In this document: piece after piece, positions 1 to 8,542 of the stretch | Layout: every line of letters begins with the position of its first letter | Position numbering within the stretch: the stretch's first letter is position 1 | Origin: Parabacteroides sp. PM6-13 | GTDB lineage: Bacteria > Bacteroidota > Bacteroidia > Bacteroidales > Tannerellaceae | Reading direction: 5' to 3' | Assembly (NCBI RefSeq): GCF_029892605.1 | Contig: NZ_JARXWF010000004.1 | Span: 62,001-126,000 of the forward strand | DNA length: 64,000 bases | Program-made: the position numbers and the translations under genes | Notes under the pieces: generated by a model | Seen by the model: only the letters and a program-made list of their open reading frames with translations | The model's database searches: none | What the model was told of the DNA's origin: nothing

Positions 1-666
1 TTTGGTGCCCTGCCACTCTTTTTCACCCTCCTGAATAAAGATGATATTGTCGCCGATATTGATCACCGAGTTCATATCATGCGTATTAATAACGGTGGTC
101 ATATTGTATTCGGTCGTAATATCATGGATCAGTTCATCAATCAATAGCGAGGTTTTCGGGTCGAGTCCCGAGTTGGGTTCGTCACAGAAGAGATACTCCG
201 GCTGTAGGGCAATGGCGCGGGCAATAGCCACACGTTTCATCATGCCCCCACTGATCTCCGAAGGATAGAGATCCTCCGCGTCACGCAGGTTCACCCGTTC
301 GAGGCAAAATATCGCCCGGTTGCGCCGCTCTTTCAAGGAGTCGTTGGAGAACATATTGAGCGGGAACATCACGTTTTCGAGTACCGACATACTATCGAAC
401 AGGGCCGATCCCTGGAAAAGCATGCCCATTTCACGGCGCAAATGGTTGAGCTCTTTCTTTGACATGGTCGTCAGATCGCGTCCATCGTATAGGATCCCAC
501 CCGAATCCGGACGCATCAATCCGATGATATTCTTCATCAACACCGTTTTCCCCGATCCGCTTCGGCCGATGATCAGGTTTGTCTTTCCGTTTTCAAACAG
601 GGCATTGATATTGTTCAATACCGTACGTCCCTCGAATGATTTCACCAAATGTTTTACTTCAACCAT
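1..666 (-). CDS. mlaF: MlaF-type ABC transporter ATP-binding protein, 3' end cut by window edge
   Basis: Partial gene: 222 codons are present from the ATG at 666 and the frame is still open at base 1. The translation shows an ABC ATPase: Walker A GRSGSGKT at residues 34-41, a Q-loop in MGMLFQGSA, signature SGGM near residue 139 and Walker B FCDEP near 157. By family it powers the Mla-type phospholipid transporter that maintains outer-membrane lipid asymmetry, acting on the cytoplasmic face. The permease gene upstream on the same strand ends at 668, one base from this start, so the two are co-transcribed. The substrate is inferred from the MlaE partner and not read from this protein. Confidence 0.9.
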   Translation of the reverse strand, partial: MVEVKHLVKSFEGRTVLNNINALFENGKTNLIIGRSGSGKTVLMKNIIGLMRPDSGGILYDGRDLTTMSKKELNHLRREMGMLFQGSALFDSMSVLENVMFPLNMFSNDSLKERRNRAIFCLERVNLRDAEDLYPSEISGGMMKRVAIARAIALQPEYLFCDEPNSGLDPKTSLLIDELIHDITTEYNMTTVINTHDMNSVINIGDNIIFIQEGEKEWQGTK

Positions 667-667
667 A

Positions 668-1411
668 CTATGTCAACAATAATTGGGTTAATATAACGTC
701 GGCCAACAGGATCATCACACTACTTATCACCACCGCATTGGTACTTGCCTTCCCTACTTCCAACGCGCCACCCTTCACATAATAGCCGAAATAGGAGGAG
801 ATCGAAGCAATGATAAAGGCGTACACAATGGATTTGATAATCGAGTACCAGACATAGAAGGGCACATACCAGTATTGCAGTCCATACTCGAAGTCGGTAA
901 GCGACATCCCATCGATCAGGCTACTGGCGGCCACACCGCCCAGGATACCGGTAAACATACTAAAGATCACAAGTACCGGGATAAACACCATCAGTCCGAC
1001 AATCTTAGGCAATATCATATAGTTCGCCGAATTGACGCCCATAATCTCCATGGCATCCACCTGCTCGGTCACCCGCATGGTGCCGATCTCCGAGGCGATA
1101 TTACTACCCACCTTGCCGGCGAGGATCAGACACATAATAGAAGAGGAGAACTCCAACAGGATAATCTCACGGGTCATATAGCCGATGGTGAATCGCGGAA
1201 TCAGCGGCGAGTCGATATTCAGGGATATCTGGATGGCGATTACACTACCGATAAACACGGAGATAATAATCACAATCCAGAGCGAGTCGACTCCGAGCTT
1301 ATAGATTTCCTTGATTAATTGTTTGAAAAACATACTCCATCTGTCCGGAATCGTAATACTCTTCCGCATCAACAGCGCATATTCGCCCAACTGGTGCAAT
1401 GCTTTATTCAT
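668..1411 (-). CDS. mlaE: MlaE-family ABC transporter permease
   Basis: A 247-residue integral membrane protein of MlaE/YrbE (DUF140) type, the usual length for the family. Several hydrophobic segments are visible, for instance around VIIISVFIGSVIAIQ and PKIVGLMVFIPVLVIFS. The conserved central region includes EIGTMRVTEQVDAMEIMGV, a hallmark of MlaE permeases. It should form the inner-membrane channel of a lipid transporter with the ATPase encoded immediately downstream. The MCE-domain substrate-binding partner would be expected beyond the left window edge. The function is from the family; the specific lipid is not visible. Confidence 0.92.
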   Translation of the reverse strand: MNKALHQLGEYALLMRKSITIPDRWSMFFKQLIKEIYKLGVDSLWIVIIISVFIGSVIAIQISLNIDSPLIPRFTIGYMTREIILLEFSSSIMCLILAGKVGSNIASEIGTMRVTEQVDAMEIMGVNSANYMILPKIVGLMVFIPVLVIFSMFTGILGGVAASSLIDGMSLTDFEYGLQYWYVPFYVWYSIIKSIVYAFIIASISSYFGYYVKGGALEVGKASTNAVVISSVMILLADVILTQLLLT

Positions 1412-1512
1412 TCTCTTTTTACCTTAAATAATAAACAAATGAAGGGACAAAGATAACAAATTAACGGTTAACGGTTTCGCAATGGGCTTTATTTGTTAAA
1501 CAGGCATGATTC

Positions 1513-1650
1513 GTTGGATGCTATTTTTTTTTGTTTTAGATTTGCAGTGATTTTAGAGTTAATAAAATAAGTTGTTTGCTACCTAAGCTTTAGGTAGACA
1601 ATGCATTTTCCGTACGGGAAGATATGTGAATATCTTTCCGTACGCTTTTT
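1513..1650 (+). ncRNA. Candidate small RNA with its own promoter and intrinsic terminator
   Basis: The 500-bp gap between two divergent genes contains what looks like a short transcription unit. A Bacteroidetes-type promoter is seen as GTTG at 1513-1516, a 20-bp spacer, then TAGATTTG at 1537-1544. Downstream are a small hairpin (CTACCTA 1579-1585 pairing with TAGGTAG 1591-1597) and a strong 15-bp stem (1611-1625 with 1630-1644, one mismatch, GTGA loop) followed by CTTTTT. The predicted RNA is about 100 nt from near 1550. No ORF lies inside. The terminator cannot serve either flanking gene because both point away from it. Confidence 0.42.
1611..1650 (+). terminator. Intrinsic terminator hairpin
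   Basis: Stem CGTACGGGAAGATAT / ATATCTTTCCGTACG around a GTGA tetraloop, followed on the + strand by CTTTTT. It lies between divergent genes and so most simply ends a short unit starting near 1550. Confidence 0.65.
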
Positions 1651-1690
1651 ATAGGGAAATCTGCTTTTTTTCTCACCTTTTTTCTCCCTC

Positions 1691-1806
1691 TGAGAATTTT
1701 TTCTCACGCCTTAAAAAACCGTGAGAAAAAATTCTCACCGGCATGAGAAAAAATTCTCACCCGGGTGAGAAAAAAATCTCAGGGTGTGAAATATTGTGAG
1801 AAAAAA
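1691..1806. repeat. Array of four TGAGAA-N4-TTCTCA palindromes
   Basis: Four near-identical palindromes lie in 90 bp: 1691-1706, 1721-1738, 1743-1760 and 1765-1781. A half-site GTGAGAAAAAA follows at 1796. The arms are TGAGAA and TTCTCA around an A/T tract. Centre spacings are about 31, 22 and 22 bp. They sit just upstream of the promoter of the ATPase gene at 1912. They may be operator sites or hairpins; no binding protein is identified. Confidence 0.6.
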
Positions 1807-1826
1807 GCGAAAGTGTGCTAATAGTT

Positions 1827-1858
1827 GTTGTTCTTCTCAAATCAATACGTTACATTTG
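1827..1858 (+). promoter_or_regulatory. Promoter of the DUF234-type ATPase gene
   Basis: GTTG at 1827-1830, exactly 20 bp, then TACATTTG at 1851-1858. This fits the Bacteroidetes consensus TTTG/TAnnTTTG and would start transcription near 1865, about 47 nt before the ATG. Confidence 0.55.
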
Positions 1859-1860
1859 TG

Positions 1861-1897
1861 AAATATCACGACGGTGATAATTACCGTTGTGATATTT
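1861..1897. promoter_or_regulatory. Inverted repeat at the predicted transcription start
   Basis: 15-bp arms (AAATATCACGACGGT at 1861-1875 and ACCGTTGTGATATTT at 1883-1897, one mismatch) around a 7-bp centre. The repeat begins 3 bp after the -7 box. It could be an operator or a 5' UTR hairpin covering the leader of the 1912 gene. Confidence 0.5.
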
Positions 1898-1911
1898 AAC
1901 AAAAGATTGAT

Positions 1912-3237
1912 ATGAAGTTTTATAATCGTGAAGCAGAACTGGAAACGTTAAGCGAAATGCGAAATTTGTCCTTCCATGTACATTCTCAAATGACTGTACT
2001 GACAGGGCGTAGGCGTATAGGCAAAACCAGTCTGATACTAGAAAGTTGTAAAGGAACAGACACAATCTACTTATTTGTGAATCGTGGAAACGAGGCGGCT
2101 CTTTGCAAAAGCTTTGCGGAAACGATAGCACGTGAGTTTGATATATTCGTACCTGAAGAGAGAAGCTTTGCTCGTCTGTTTACTTTTTTGATGGAACTGG
2201 GAGAACGAAAGAAATATAATTTAATCATAGATGAATTCCAAGAGTTCTTTCATATCAACCAGGTTGTTTACAGCCAAATACAGGATATTTGGGACAGATA
2301 CAGAAAAAAGACCCATGTAAACCTGATTGTAAGTGGTTCCGTTTACACTTTGATGAATCGTATTTTTAAAGAATACAAAGAACCTTTATATGGTCGTGCG
2401 GATTGTGTTATGAAGTTGTCCCCTTTTTCCACAAATGCGATAAAAGATATTCTTAAAGATTATAAATCTGATTATTCGAACGACGACCTGCTGGCCTTGT
2501 ATACCTTTACCGGTGGTGTTCCAAAATACATTGAACTATTCATGAATCAAGGGGTAACCGATATAGAAGCGATTGTTGATTTTATGATACGCCCTGAATC
2601 TCCATTTTTAAGCGAAGGGTATATTTTGCTTATCCAAGAGTTTGGACGCAAATACGGAAACTATTTTTCTATTCTTACCGCTATTGCTAACGGAAAGAAC
2701 ACGATCCCGGAAATAGAAGAGGCCTTAGGAGGCGTGAGTGTCACAGGGCATTTGAAGCGCCTGGAAGAAGATTATGAATTGATCAAGAAGAAACGCCCAA
2801 TATTTGCAAAAGAAGGTACTCAAACGGTGCGTTATGAGATATCCGATATGTTCTTGCGTTTTTGGTTTAGGTATTTCATCAAGTACAATGATTTGATAGA
2901 GTCACATAATTTACCCTTATTAGCGGATATTATAAAGAAAGATTATCCAACCTATTCGGGCTTAACACTTGAAATCTATTTTCGCCAAAAGATGATGGAA
3001 AGTCACGAGTTTCGTAGCCTTGGCTCATGGTGGGAGGGAAAGAAAAGCGTGGAACAAAACGAAATAGATATTGTTGGTATCTATGCGGATGATAAACGAG
3101 CTTTAGTTGGTGAGGTGAAACGGCAGCGTAAAAATTTTAAGCCTGAATTGTTCAATGCTAAAGTAGAAACGATTAGAAAAAAAGTGCTTTTCAAATATGA
3201 AATTGAAAGAAAGTGCTTAACGTTGGATGATATGTAA
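1912..3237 (+). CDS. AAA-type ATPase with C-terminal DUF234 nuclease-like domain
   Basis: 441 residues. The N-terminal P-loop ATPase (archaeal ATPase_2 type) has Walker A GRRRIGKTS at residues 32-40 and Walker B LIIDEF at 104-109. A winged-helix-like middle follows (GGVSVTGHLKRLEEDYELI). The C-terminal DUF234 region has a PD-(D/E)XK-like pattern, EID near residue 384 and GEVK near 400. These proteins are scattered in bacteria and archaea and their physiological role is unknown. It is a single-gene unit with its own promoter at 1827 and a palindrome over the predicted start site. ATP binding is clear; nuclease activity is only suggested by the motif spacing. Confidence 0.85.
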   Translation: MKFYNREAELETLSEMRNLSFHVHSQMTVLTGRRRIGKTSLILESCKGTDTIYLFVNRGNEAALCKSFAETIAREFDIFVPEERSFARLFTFLMELGERKKYNLIIDEFQEFFHINQVVYSQIQDIWDRYRKKTHVNLIVSGSVYTLMNRIFKEYKEPLYGRADCVMKLSPFSTNAIKDILKDYKSDYSNDDLLALYTFTGGVPKYIELFMNQGVTDIEAIVDFMIRPESPFLSEGYILLIQEFGRKYGNYFSILTAIANGKNTIPEIEEALGGVSVTGHLKRLEEDYELIKKKRPIFAKEGTQTVRYEISDMFLRFWFRYFIKYNDLIESHNLPLLADIIKKDYPTYSGLTLEIYFRQKMMESHEFRSLGSWWEGKKSVEQNEIDIVGIYADDKRALVGEVKRQRKNFKPELFNAKVETIRKKVLFKYEIERKCLTLDDM

Positions 3238-3433
3238 AACCTTCGTATTTTCTCAAATTCATAGGTCAATTCCAGCCACTTTCGTCATCCCATGTTGCCA
3301 CGGAAGGTTAATTATTACTAATCGAATAGGGCAATTCATAAATTATTTGTTCTTTTGCAGGGAAATTGGGAGAAGTGTGCCTATGCGACATGTTCTCCTT
3401 TTCTCTTAACTTCTAAACAGTAGGTATTGTCTA

Positions 3434-4312
3434 ATGGCTGAATATAGAAAAGTAAGTTCTGTTTCGTTCTTTAATTCCCGGCTGACCTCTATTATAAGCA
3501 TCGCATTGGTTCTGTTTCTCTTAGGATTGATCGTGCTTATGGGATTATTAGGGAACCAGCTCTCTGCCTACGTCAAAGAAAACATCTCTTTCTCCATCGT
3601 GCTCAAAGACAACCTGCGGGAAGCCGATATCCGCAGCATGCAAAAAAGCCTTGAAGCCAAGCCATTTATCAAATCGACCGAATATATTTCCAAAGAACTG
3701 GCGGCCAAAGAACTGGAAGAAGAGCTGGGTGAAAACCCGGAGACATTCCTGGGCTTCAATCCGCTGCAAGCATCGATCGAGGTGAAGCTTCATTCGGAAT
3801 ATGCCAACCCCGACAGCCTGAAAACGATTGAGCGGGAGATTATGTCGTATACCTCCGCCTCCGATCTGCTCTACCGAAAAGATATGATGGAGATGGTACA
3901 TACCAATATAACAAAGATCGGCTTTGGGTTATTACTGTTGGCCATCGTATTGATGGTTATCTCCTTTGTGCTTATCAGCAATACGATCCGTTTGTTGATC
4001 TATTCCAAACGCTTCCTGATCAACACCATGAAACTGGTTGGAGCCACGGCCGGTTTTATCCGTCGTCCTTTTGTGGGCTACAATGTGGTCAGTGGTATTT
4101 TTGCTGCCATACTGGCAATAATCATGTTGACCGGAGCGTTATATTATGTACAAGGCGAACTAAGCGGTTTTATACAAATCATAGATCTCCCAACCCTGTT
4201 AATGGTGTACCTGACGGTTTTCGCCTTGGGTATCCTGTTGTCGGTGGTGGCCACTTACCTGGCTGTCAATCGCTATTTGCGGATGCGGAGCGATGAGATG
4301 TACTACATATAA
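3434..4312 (+). CDS. ftsX: Cell division protein FtsX
   Basis: 292 residues with the FtsX layout: a short cytoplasmic N-terminus, a first membrane segment near residues 18-40 (ISIALVLFLLGLIVLMGLL), a large extracytoplasmic domain, then three membrane segments in the C-terminal half. With FtsE it forms an ABC-like complex that couples division to peptidoglycan hydrolase activation in the inner membrane. ftsE is not adjacent here. It heads a tight operon, followed after 23 bp by a DUF3098 gene and then uppP, a gene order common in Bacteroidetes. The ATG at 3434 gives the usual length. Confidence 0.93.
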   Translation: MAEYRKVSSVSFFNSRLTSIISIALVLFLLGLIVLMGLLGNQLSAYVKENISFSIVLKDNLREADIRSMQKSLEAKPFIKSTEYISKELAAKELEEELGENPETFLGFNPLQASIEVKLHSEYANPDSLKTIEREIMSYTSASDLLYRKDMMEMVHTNITKIGFGLLLLAIVLMVISFVLISNTIRLLIYSKRFLINTMKLVGATAGFIRRPFVGYNVVSGIFAAILAIIMLTGALYYVQGELSGFIQIIDLPTLLMVYLTVFALGILLSVVATYLAVNRYLRMRSDEMYYI

Positions 4313-4335
4313 TGATGAATTGTTAATTATTAATT

Positions 4336-4578
4336 ATGGATAAGAAAGATTTTGCTTTTGGGAAACAGAATTTCCTATTGATCGGGGCCGCGGTTGTCGT
4401 GATCATCCTTGGATTTGTGTTGATGAGTGGTGGAGGATCCACCGATGGGGTGACCTTTAACCCGGAGATATTCAGTACGCGCCGCATCATTGTGGCACCG
4501 ATTGTCACCTTTTTAGGGTTTGCCCTGATGGTGGTTGGCATCCTGAAGAATAGCAAATCTAAAAAAGAGGCCGAATGA
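4336..4578 (+). CDS. DUF3098 small membrane protein
   Basis: 80 residues with two membrane segments ([18 protein letters not shown] near residues 15-32 and [19 protein letters not shown] near 51-69) and a charged tail. It matches the Bacteroidetes DUF3098 family, which is typically found between ftsX and uppP, exactly as here. Its stop overlaps the uppP start in ATGA, indicating translational coupling. The function is unknown; the context suggests envelope growth or division. Confidence 0.88.
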   Translation: MDKKDFAFGKQNFLLIGAAVVVIILGFVLMSGGGSTDGVTFNPEIFSTRRIIVAPIVTFLGFALMVVGILKNSKSKKEAE

Positions 4579-5372
4579 GTTGGTTAGAGGCGCTCATTTT
4601 AGGTATCGTACAAGGGCTGACGGAGTTTCTCCCCGTCAGTAGCAGCGGCCACCTCACGATTGGCAGCGCCTTGTTTGGCATGAGTGGAGAGGAAAACCTC
4701 ACGTTCGCCATCGCCGTACATACGGCCACCGTGCTCAGTACGATCGTCGTACTTTGGAGCGAAGTATCCGGTTTGTTCAAAGGCTTCTTTCGTTTCAAAT
4801 GGAATGAGGAGACACAAATGGTTTGTAAGATTCTGCTCTCGATGATTCCGGTGGGCATTGTCGGAGTCTTCTTTAAGGATTATGTCGAAGGATTCTTCGG
4901 AAGCGGTATATTACTAGTTGGCTGCATGCTGCTGGTAACGGCCACTCTACTAGCCTTCTCCTATTACGCCAAGCCACGTCAAAAGGAAGAGATATCCTTC
5001 AAAGACGCTTTTATCATCGGACTGGGTCAGGCCGTTGCCGTGTTGCCGGGTCTTTCACGCTCGGGCACAACCATTGCCACCGGGCTTTTATTGGGAAACA
5101 AAAAAGAGCAGGTTGCTAAGTTCTCTTTCCTCATGGTGCTTATTCCCATTTTGGGAGAGGCTTTCCTGGATCTGATGAAAGGGGGATTCTCACCCGCCGC
5201 CTCGGGCATTTCCTATACGGCATTGATCGTTGGGTTCCTGGCGGCATTTATAACCGGTACGATCGCCTGTAAATGGATGATCAACCTGGTGAAGAAAGGC
5301 AAACTGATCTATTTCGCTTATTATTGCGCGGTGGTAGGTGCGATAGCGATTATCTATTCATTGATTAACTAA
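4575..5372 (+). CDS. uppP: Undecaprenyl-diphosphatase UppP (BacA)
   Basis: 265 residues, standard family length. Both family signatures are present: [11 protein letters not shown] near residues 17-27 and [11 protein letters not shown] near 156-166. The protein is otherwise a bundle of membrane helices. It dephosphorylates undecaprenyl diphosphate to recycle the lipid carrier for peptidoglycan and surface polysaccharides, and overexpression is classically linked to bacitracin resistance. It is coupled to the upstream DUF3098 gene by a 4-bp overlap and is followed by truB after 9 bp. Confidence 0.96.
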   Translation: MSWLEALILGIVQGLTEFLPVSSSGHLTIGSALFGMSGEENLTFAIAVHTATVLSTIVVLWSEVSGLFKGFFRFKWNEETQMVCKILLSMIPVGIVGVFFKDYVEGFFGSGILLVGCMLLVTATLLAFSYYAKPRQKEEISFKDAFIIGLGQAVAVLPGLSRSGTTIATGLLLGNKKEQVAKFSFLMVLIPILGEAFLDLMKGGFSPAASGISYTALIVGFLAAFITGTIACKWMINLVKKGKLIYFAYYCAVVGAIAIIYSLIN

Positions 5373-5381
5373 ACGCATTAA

Positions 5382-6104
5382 ATGGATTTCATAACTGGGG
5401 AGGTAATTTTTTTGAATAAACCCTATGGGTGGACTTCTTTTGATTTGGTTAATAAATTTCGCTATAAGCTTTCGCGAAAATTAAATATTAAGAAAATAAA
5501 GGTCGGACATGCCGGCACATTGGATCCGCTGGCGACAGGTGTGATGATCGTATGTACCGGAAGGGCGACTAAGCGTATTGATGAATTTCAATACCAGACC
5601 AAAGAATATGTAGCCACGGTAAAGCTGGGAGCGACAACCCCCTCCTTCGACCTGGAGACGGAGGTCGATGCCGAATACCCGACCGAACATATCACCCGCG
5701 AAAAGATAGAGGAGGTGCTTCAGTCGTTTGTGGGCACGATCCAGCAGGTGCCACCGGTGTATTCCGCCTGTAAGGTCGATGGCAAGCGTGCCTATAAACT
5801 GGCGCGGAAGGGACGCGAGGTGGAACTGAAAGCCAAGACGCTGGTGATCGACGAGATCGAACTGTTGGCCTGTGAACTGCCGATGATTACGATCCGTATC
5901 GTGTGCAGCAAAGGCACATACATCCGGGCGTTGGCACGCGACATTGGCGAGGCACTTCAATCGGGGGCACACCTGATCGGCCTGGAACGCACACGCATAG
6001 GGGAGGTAACCCTGGCTGACTGTATGCCGGTAGAGGAGATCGACGCCTACCTGGACGAACATGTATCTGTTGAAGAGAAAACGGGCATACCCGATACGGA
6101 ATGA
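5382..6104 (+). CDS. truB: tRNA pseudouridine(55) synthase TruB
   Basis: 240 residues. The catalytic motif GHAGTLDPLATGVM near residues 43-56 contains the essential Asp of TruB enzymes. GTYIRALARDIG near 188-199 is another conserved block. It converts U55 to pseudouridine in the T-loop of most tRNAs in the cytoplasm. It lies in the ftsX-folK operon between uppP and queA. The C-terminal PUA region of longer TruB proteins is short, as in other Bacteroidetes forms. Confidence 0.96.
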   Translation: MDFITGEVIFLNKPYGWTSFDLVNKFRYKLSRKLNIKKIKVGHAGTLDPLATGVMIVCTGRATKRIDEFQYQTKEYVATVKLGATTPSFDLETEVDAEYPTEHITREKIEEVLQSFVGTIQQVPPVYSACKVDGKRAYKLARKGREVELKAKTLVIDEIELLACELPMITIRIVCSKGTYIRALARDIGEALQSGAHLIGLERTRIGEVTLADCMPVEEIDAYLDEHVSVEEKTGIPDTE

Positions 6105-6134
6105 TAAAAATAAAAGTAACTAAAATAGAATGGT

Positions 6135-7187
6135 ATGAAACTTTCAAAATTCAAATTTGACCTGCCGCAAGAACTGATCGCTTTGCATCCGACCAAAAAC
6201 AGAGACGAAGCGCGTATGATGGTGGTTCATCGTAAAAACGGGGAGTTTGAGCACCTCAACTTCAAAGATATGCTTGCCTACTTTGATGCCGGTGATGTGT
6301 TTATCTTCAACAACACCAAAGTGTTTCCTGCCCGCCTCTACGGCAATAAAGAAAAGACAGGGGCGCGCATCGAAGTATTCCTGTTGCGCGAGCTCAATCC
6401 GGAACTTCGCTTATGGGATGTATTGGTCGATCCGGCACGTAAGATACGCATCGGCAACAAGCTCTATTTCGGCGAAGACGACTCCATGGTAGCGGAAGTG
6501 ATCGACAACACCACTTCGCGCGGACGTACCTTGCGCTTTTTGTATGACGGGAATCACGATGATTTCAAAAACTCACTCTACGCACTGGGCGAGACGCCAC
6601 TGCCTAAATACATCGAGCGTGCTGTCGAGCCGGAAGATGAAGAGCGTTACCAGAATATTTTTGCTACGGAAGAGGGCGCTGTGGTCGCTCCGGCTGCCGG
6701 TCTGCATTTCAGCCGCGAACTGATGAAGCGCCTGGAGATCAAAGACTGTAAGTTCGCTTTCCTAACGGTTCACTCCGGACTGGGCAACTTCCGCGATATC
6801 GATGTGGAAGATCTGACCAAGCATAAAATGGATTCCGAGCAAATGAATATCAACAGCGAGGTGGTTGATGTCGTAAACAAAGGCATTGATGGCGGACACC
6901 GTATCTGCGCCGTAGGCACTTCTGTTATGCGTGCCATCGAAACAGCCGTCAGCACCGATGGTCACCTGAAAGAGTTTGAAGGATGGACCAATAAGTTTAT
7001 TTTCCCGCCTTACGACTTCAAGGTAGCAAACTGCATGATCACCAATTTCCACCTGCCATTATCTACCCTGTTGATGATGACTGCCTCTTTCGGAGGATAC
7101 GACCTGATTATGCAAGCCTATAAAGAGGCTATCAAAGAGAAATATCGTTTTGGCGCTTATGGCGACGCCATGCTGATTGTTGACTAA
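6135..7187 (+). CDS. queA: S-adenosylmethionine:tRNA ribosyltransferase-isomerase QueA
   Basis: 350 residues, full family length. Recognisable QueA blocks include [17 protein letters not shown] near residues 52-68, APAAGLHFS near 190 and [15 protein letters not shown] near 303-317. It transfers and isomerises the ribosyl part of SAM onto 7-aminomethyl-7-deazaguanine in tRNA, forming epoxyqueuosine. It sits between truB and folK on the same strand, with the folK start 4 bp beyond its stop. Confidence 0.96.
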   Translation: MKLSKFKFDLPQELIALHPTKNRDEARMMVVHRKNGEFEHLNFKDMLAYFDAGDVFIFNNTKVFPARLYGNKEKTGARIEVFLLRELNPELRLWDVLVDPARKIRIGNKLYFGEDDSMVAEVIDNTTSRGRTLRFLYDGNHDDFKNSLYALGETPLPKYIERAVEPEDEERYQNIFATEEGAVVAPAAGLHFSRELMKRLEIKDCKFAFLTVHSGLGNFRDIDVEDLTKHKMDSEQMNINSEVVDVVNKGIDGGHRICAVGTSVMRAIETAVSTDGHLKEFEGWTNKFIFPPYDFKVANCMITNFHLPLSTLLMMTASFGGYDLIMQAYKEAIKEKYRFGAYGDAMLIVD

Positions 7188-7191
7188 CACG

Positions 7192-7659
7192 ATGGCCATT
7201 GCCTTTCTAAGCATAGGAACCAATATAGGAAATAAACGCGGGAACCTAACTGAGGCAACCGGTTTATTGGCCGAAAGGGCGGGAGATATTCTCGCCCTTT
7301 CGTCTATGTATGAGACCGAACCCTGGGGGTTCGAGTCGGACAACTCCTTCCTAAACGCGGCGTTGATAGTGGTCACCAAGCTTACGCCCGAGGAATTGCT
7401 CAACGCCACCCGCCTGATCGAGATCGAAATGGGACGCATCGAGAAGAGCCACGGCACCTACCACGACCGCATCATCGATATCGACATCCTGATGTATGAC
7501 GACCTTATCATGCAAACCGACACATTGACCATCCCCCACCCGCATATGCACAAACGCCTTTTCGTTATGCAGCCCCTGGCAGAGATCGCCCCCGAAGCCA
7601 TACACCCCATCCTGCACAAAACCATGGAGGAGATAATGGCGGATTGCAGAGGGGTATAA
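7192..7659 (+). CDS. folK: 2-amino-4-hydroxy-6-hydroxymethyldihydropteridine diphosphokinase FolK
   Basis: 155 residues from the ATG at 7192. A TTG at 7177 would add five residues and overlap queA, and is less likely. HPPK motifs are clear: an N-terminal GTNIG, YETEPWG near residues 38-44, and the catalytic block HDRIIDIDILMYDD near 87-100 followed by IPHPHMHKRLFV. It pyrophosphorylates the pterin precursor in folate synthesis. It is the last gene of the ftsX operon. The about 135 bp that follow are AT-rich with no convincing terminator. Confidence 0.95.
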   Translation: MAIAFLSIGTNIGNKRGNLTEATGLLAERAGDILALSSMYETEPWGFESDNSFLNAALIVVTKLTPEELLNATRLIEIEMGRIEKSHGTYHDRIIDIDILMYDDLIMQTDTLTIPHPHMHKRLFVMQPLAEIAPEAIHPILHKTMEEIMADCRGV

Positions 7660-7795
7660 TCCAGGGGAACCAAACAAAAGAAATTGCTTTTTAATAAAAA
7701 ATATCTATTTTTACCAACATAATTCAATAATAAAATATTGAAAAGGCTAAAAACCATCACGAATTTATACATTAACAAATAAAACCTGTTTTAAT

Positions 7796-8380
7796 ATGAA
7801 ACCAGTTAAGTCAATCTGTTTGATAGCCTTGTTGATCACAACAGCGTTTCAGCTATCCTCTTGTTTGGGAGATCATGAGCCGGAAGAGATAGGATACAAT
7901 CTATTCTTTAACTTCATCGATTCTTCGGGAAATGATTTTATAGTAAAAAACACTCCTTTGAATGATGGCTCCATATACGAATTGGATATTATTATTTCAG
8001 CGCCATGTAACAATTGGAATAATGACATCTATAACTTTTCAGGGAGTGATGTCAATCAGCCCGTATTTCGTTCCACATGGATTGATGGCCATGCTTATTT
8101 TACCTCCTATTTTTATCTTCCCGCGGATGATTGCCCGGAAATGAAAACACTTACTTACAAATTGAAATATCCGGGGTTATTTGGCGATGAAGAGGTACAT
8201 GAAATTGTTTCTTACTGGGAGATCCCCAAAAAGAAACAAGAACCGGCTTGTTCTTATGCCATCTGTAAGCGCATAGAGTTTGAAGGGAAAGAGATATCCT
8301 CGATTGCGCCGGTCGAAACAAAAGGATATGCAACCCATTCCCTGGTTACGATCGTTTTGGATGAGAATGGCATACAATAA
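7796..8380 (+). CDS. Hypothetical lipoprotein
   Basis: 194 residues starting with a signal peptide and lipobox (QLSSC, Cys near residue 23), so a membrane-anchored exported lipoprotein is expected. The rest has no motif I recognise. Aromatic and beta-strand-rich stretches such as GYNLFFNFIDSSGNDF, plus paired cysteines, suggest a compact extracytoplasmic beta domain. It is monocistronic, with about 136 bp upstream and 162 bp before the next gene. Confidence 0.75.
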   Translation: MKPVKSICLIALLITTAFQLSSCLGDHEPEEIGYNLFFNFIDSSGNDFIVKNTPLNDGSIYELDIIISAPCNNWNNDIYNFSGSDVNQPVFRSTWIDGHAYFTSYFYLPADDCPEMKTLTYKLKYPGLFGDEEVHEIVSYWEIPKKKQEPACSYAICKRIEFEGKEISSIAPVETKGYATHSLVTIVLDENGIQ

Positions 8381-8422
8381 AATTCAAAACAACTTCTAAA
8401 TCTTCTTTAAATCCCTCTTCTT

Positions 8423-8454
8423 TTTACGAGTTTACGCAGAAAACCATACCTTTG
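8423..8454 (+). promoter_or_regulatory. Promoter of the radical SAM gene
   Basis: TTTA at 8423-8426, a 20-bp spacer, then TACCTTTG at 8447-8454, matching TAnnTTTG. The predicted start near 8461 leaves an about 80-nt leader before the ATG at 8543. Confidence 0.5.
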
Positions 8455-8542
8455 TATAGGATGGGGATTAGGTGATGAGAGCCGGATACAGATTCGGCTT
8501 TCTGATTCCTGTCTGATTATAAAAGCGTGAAACCTCGTATGG

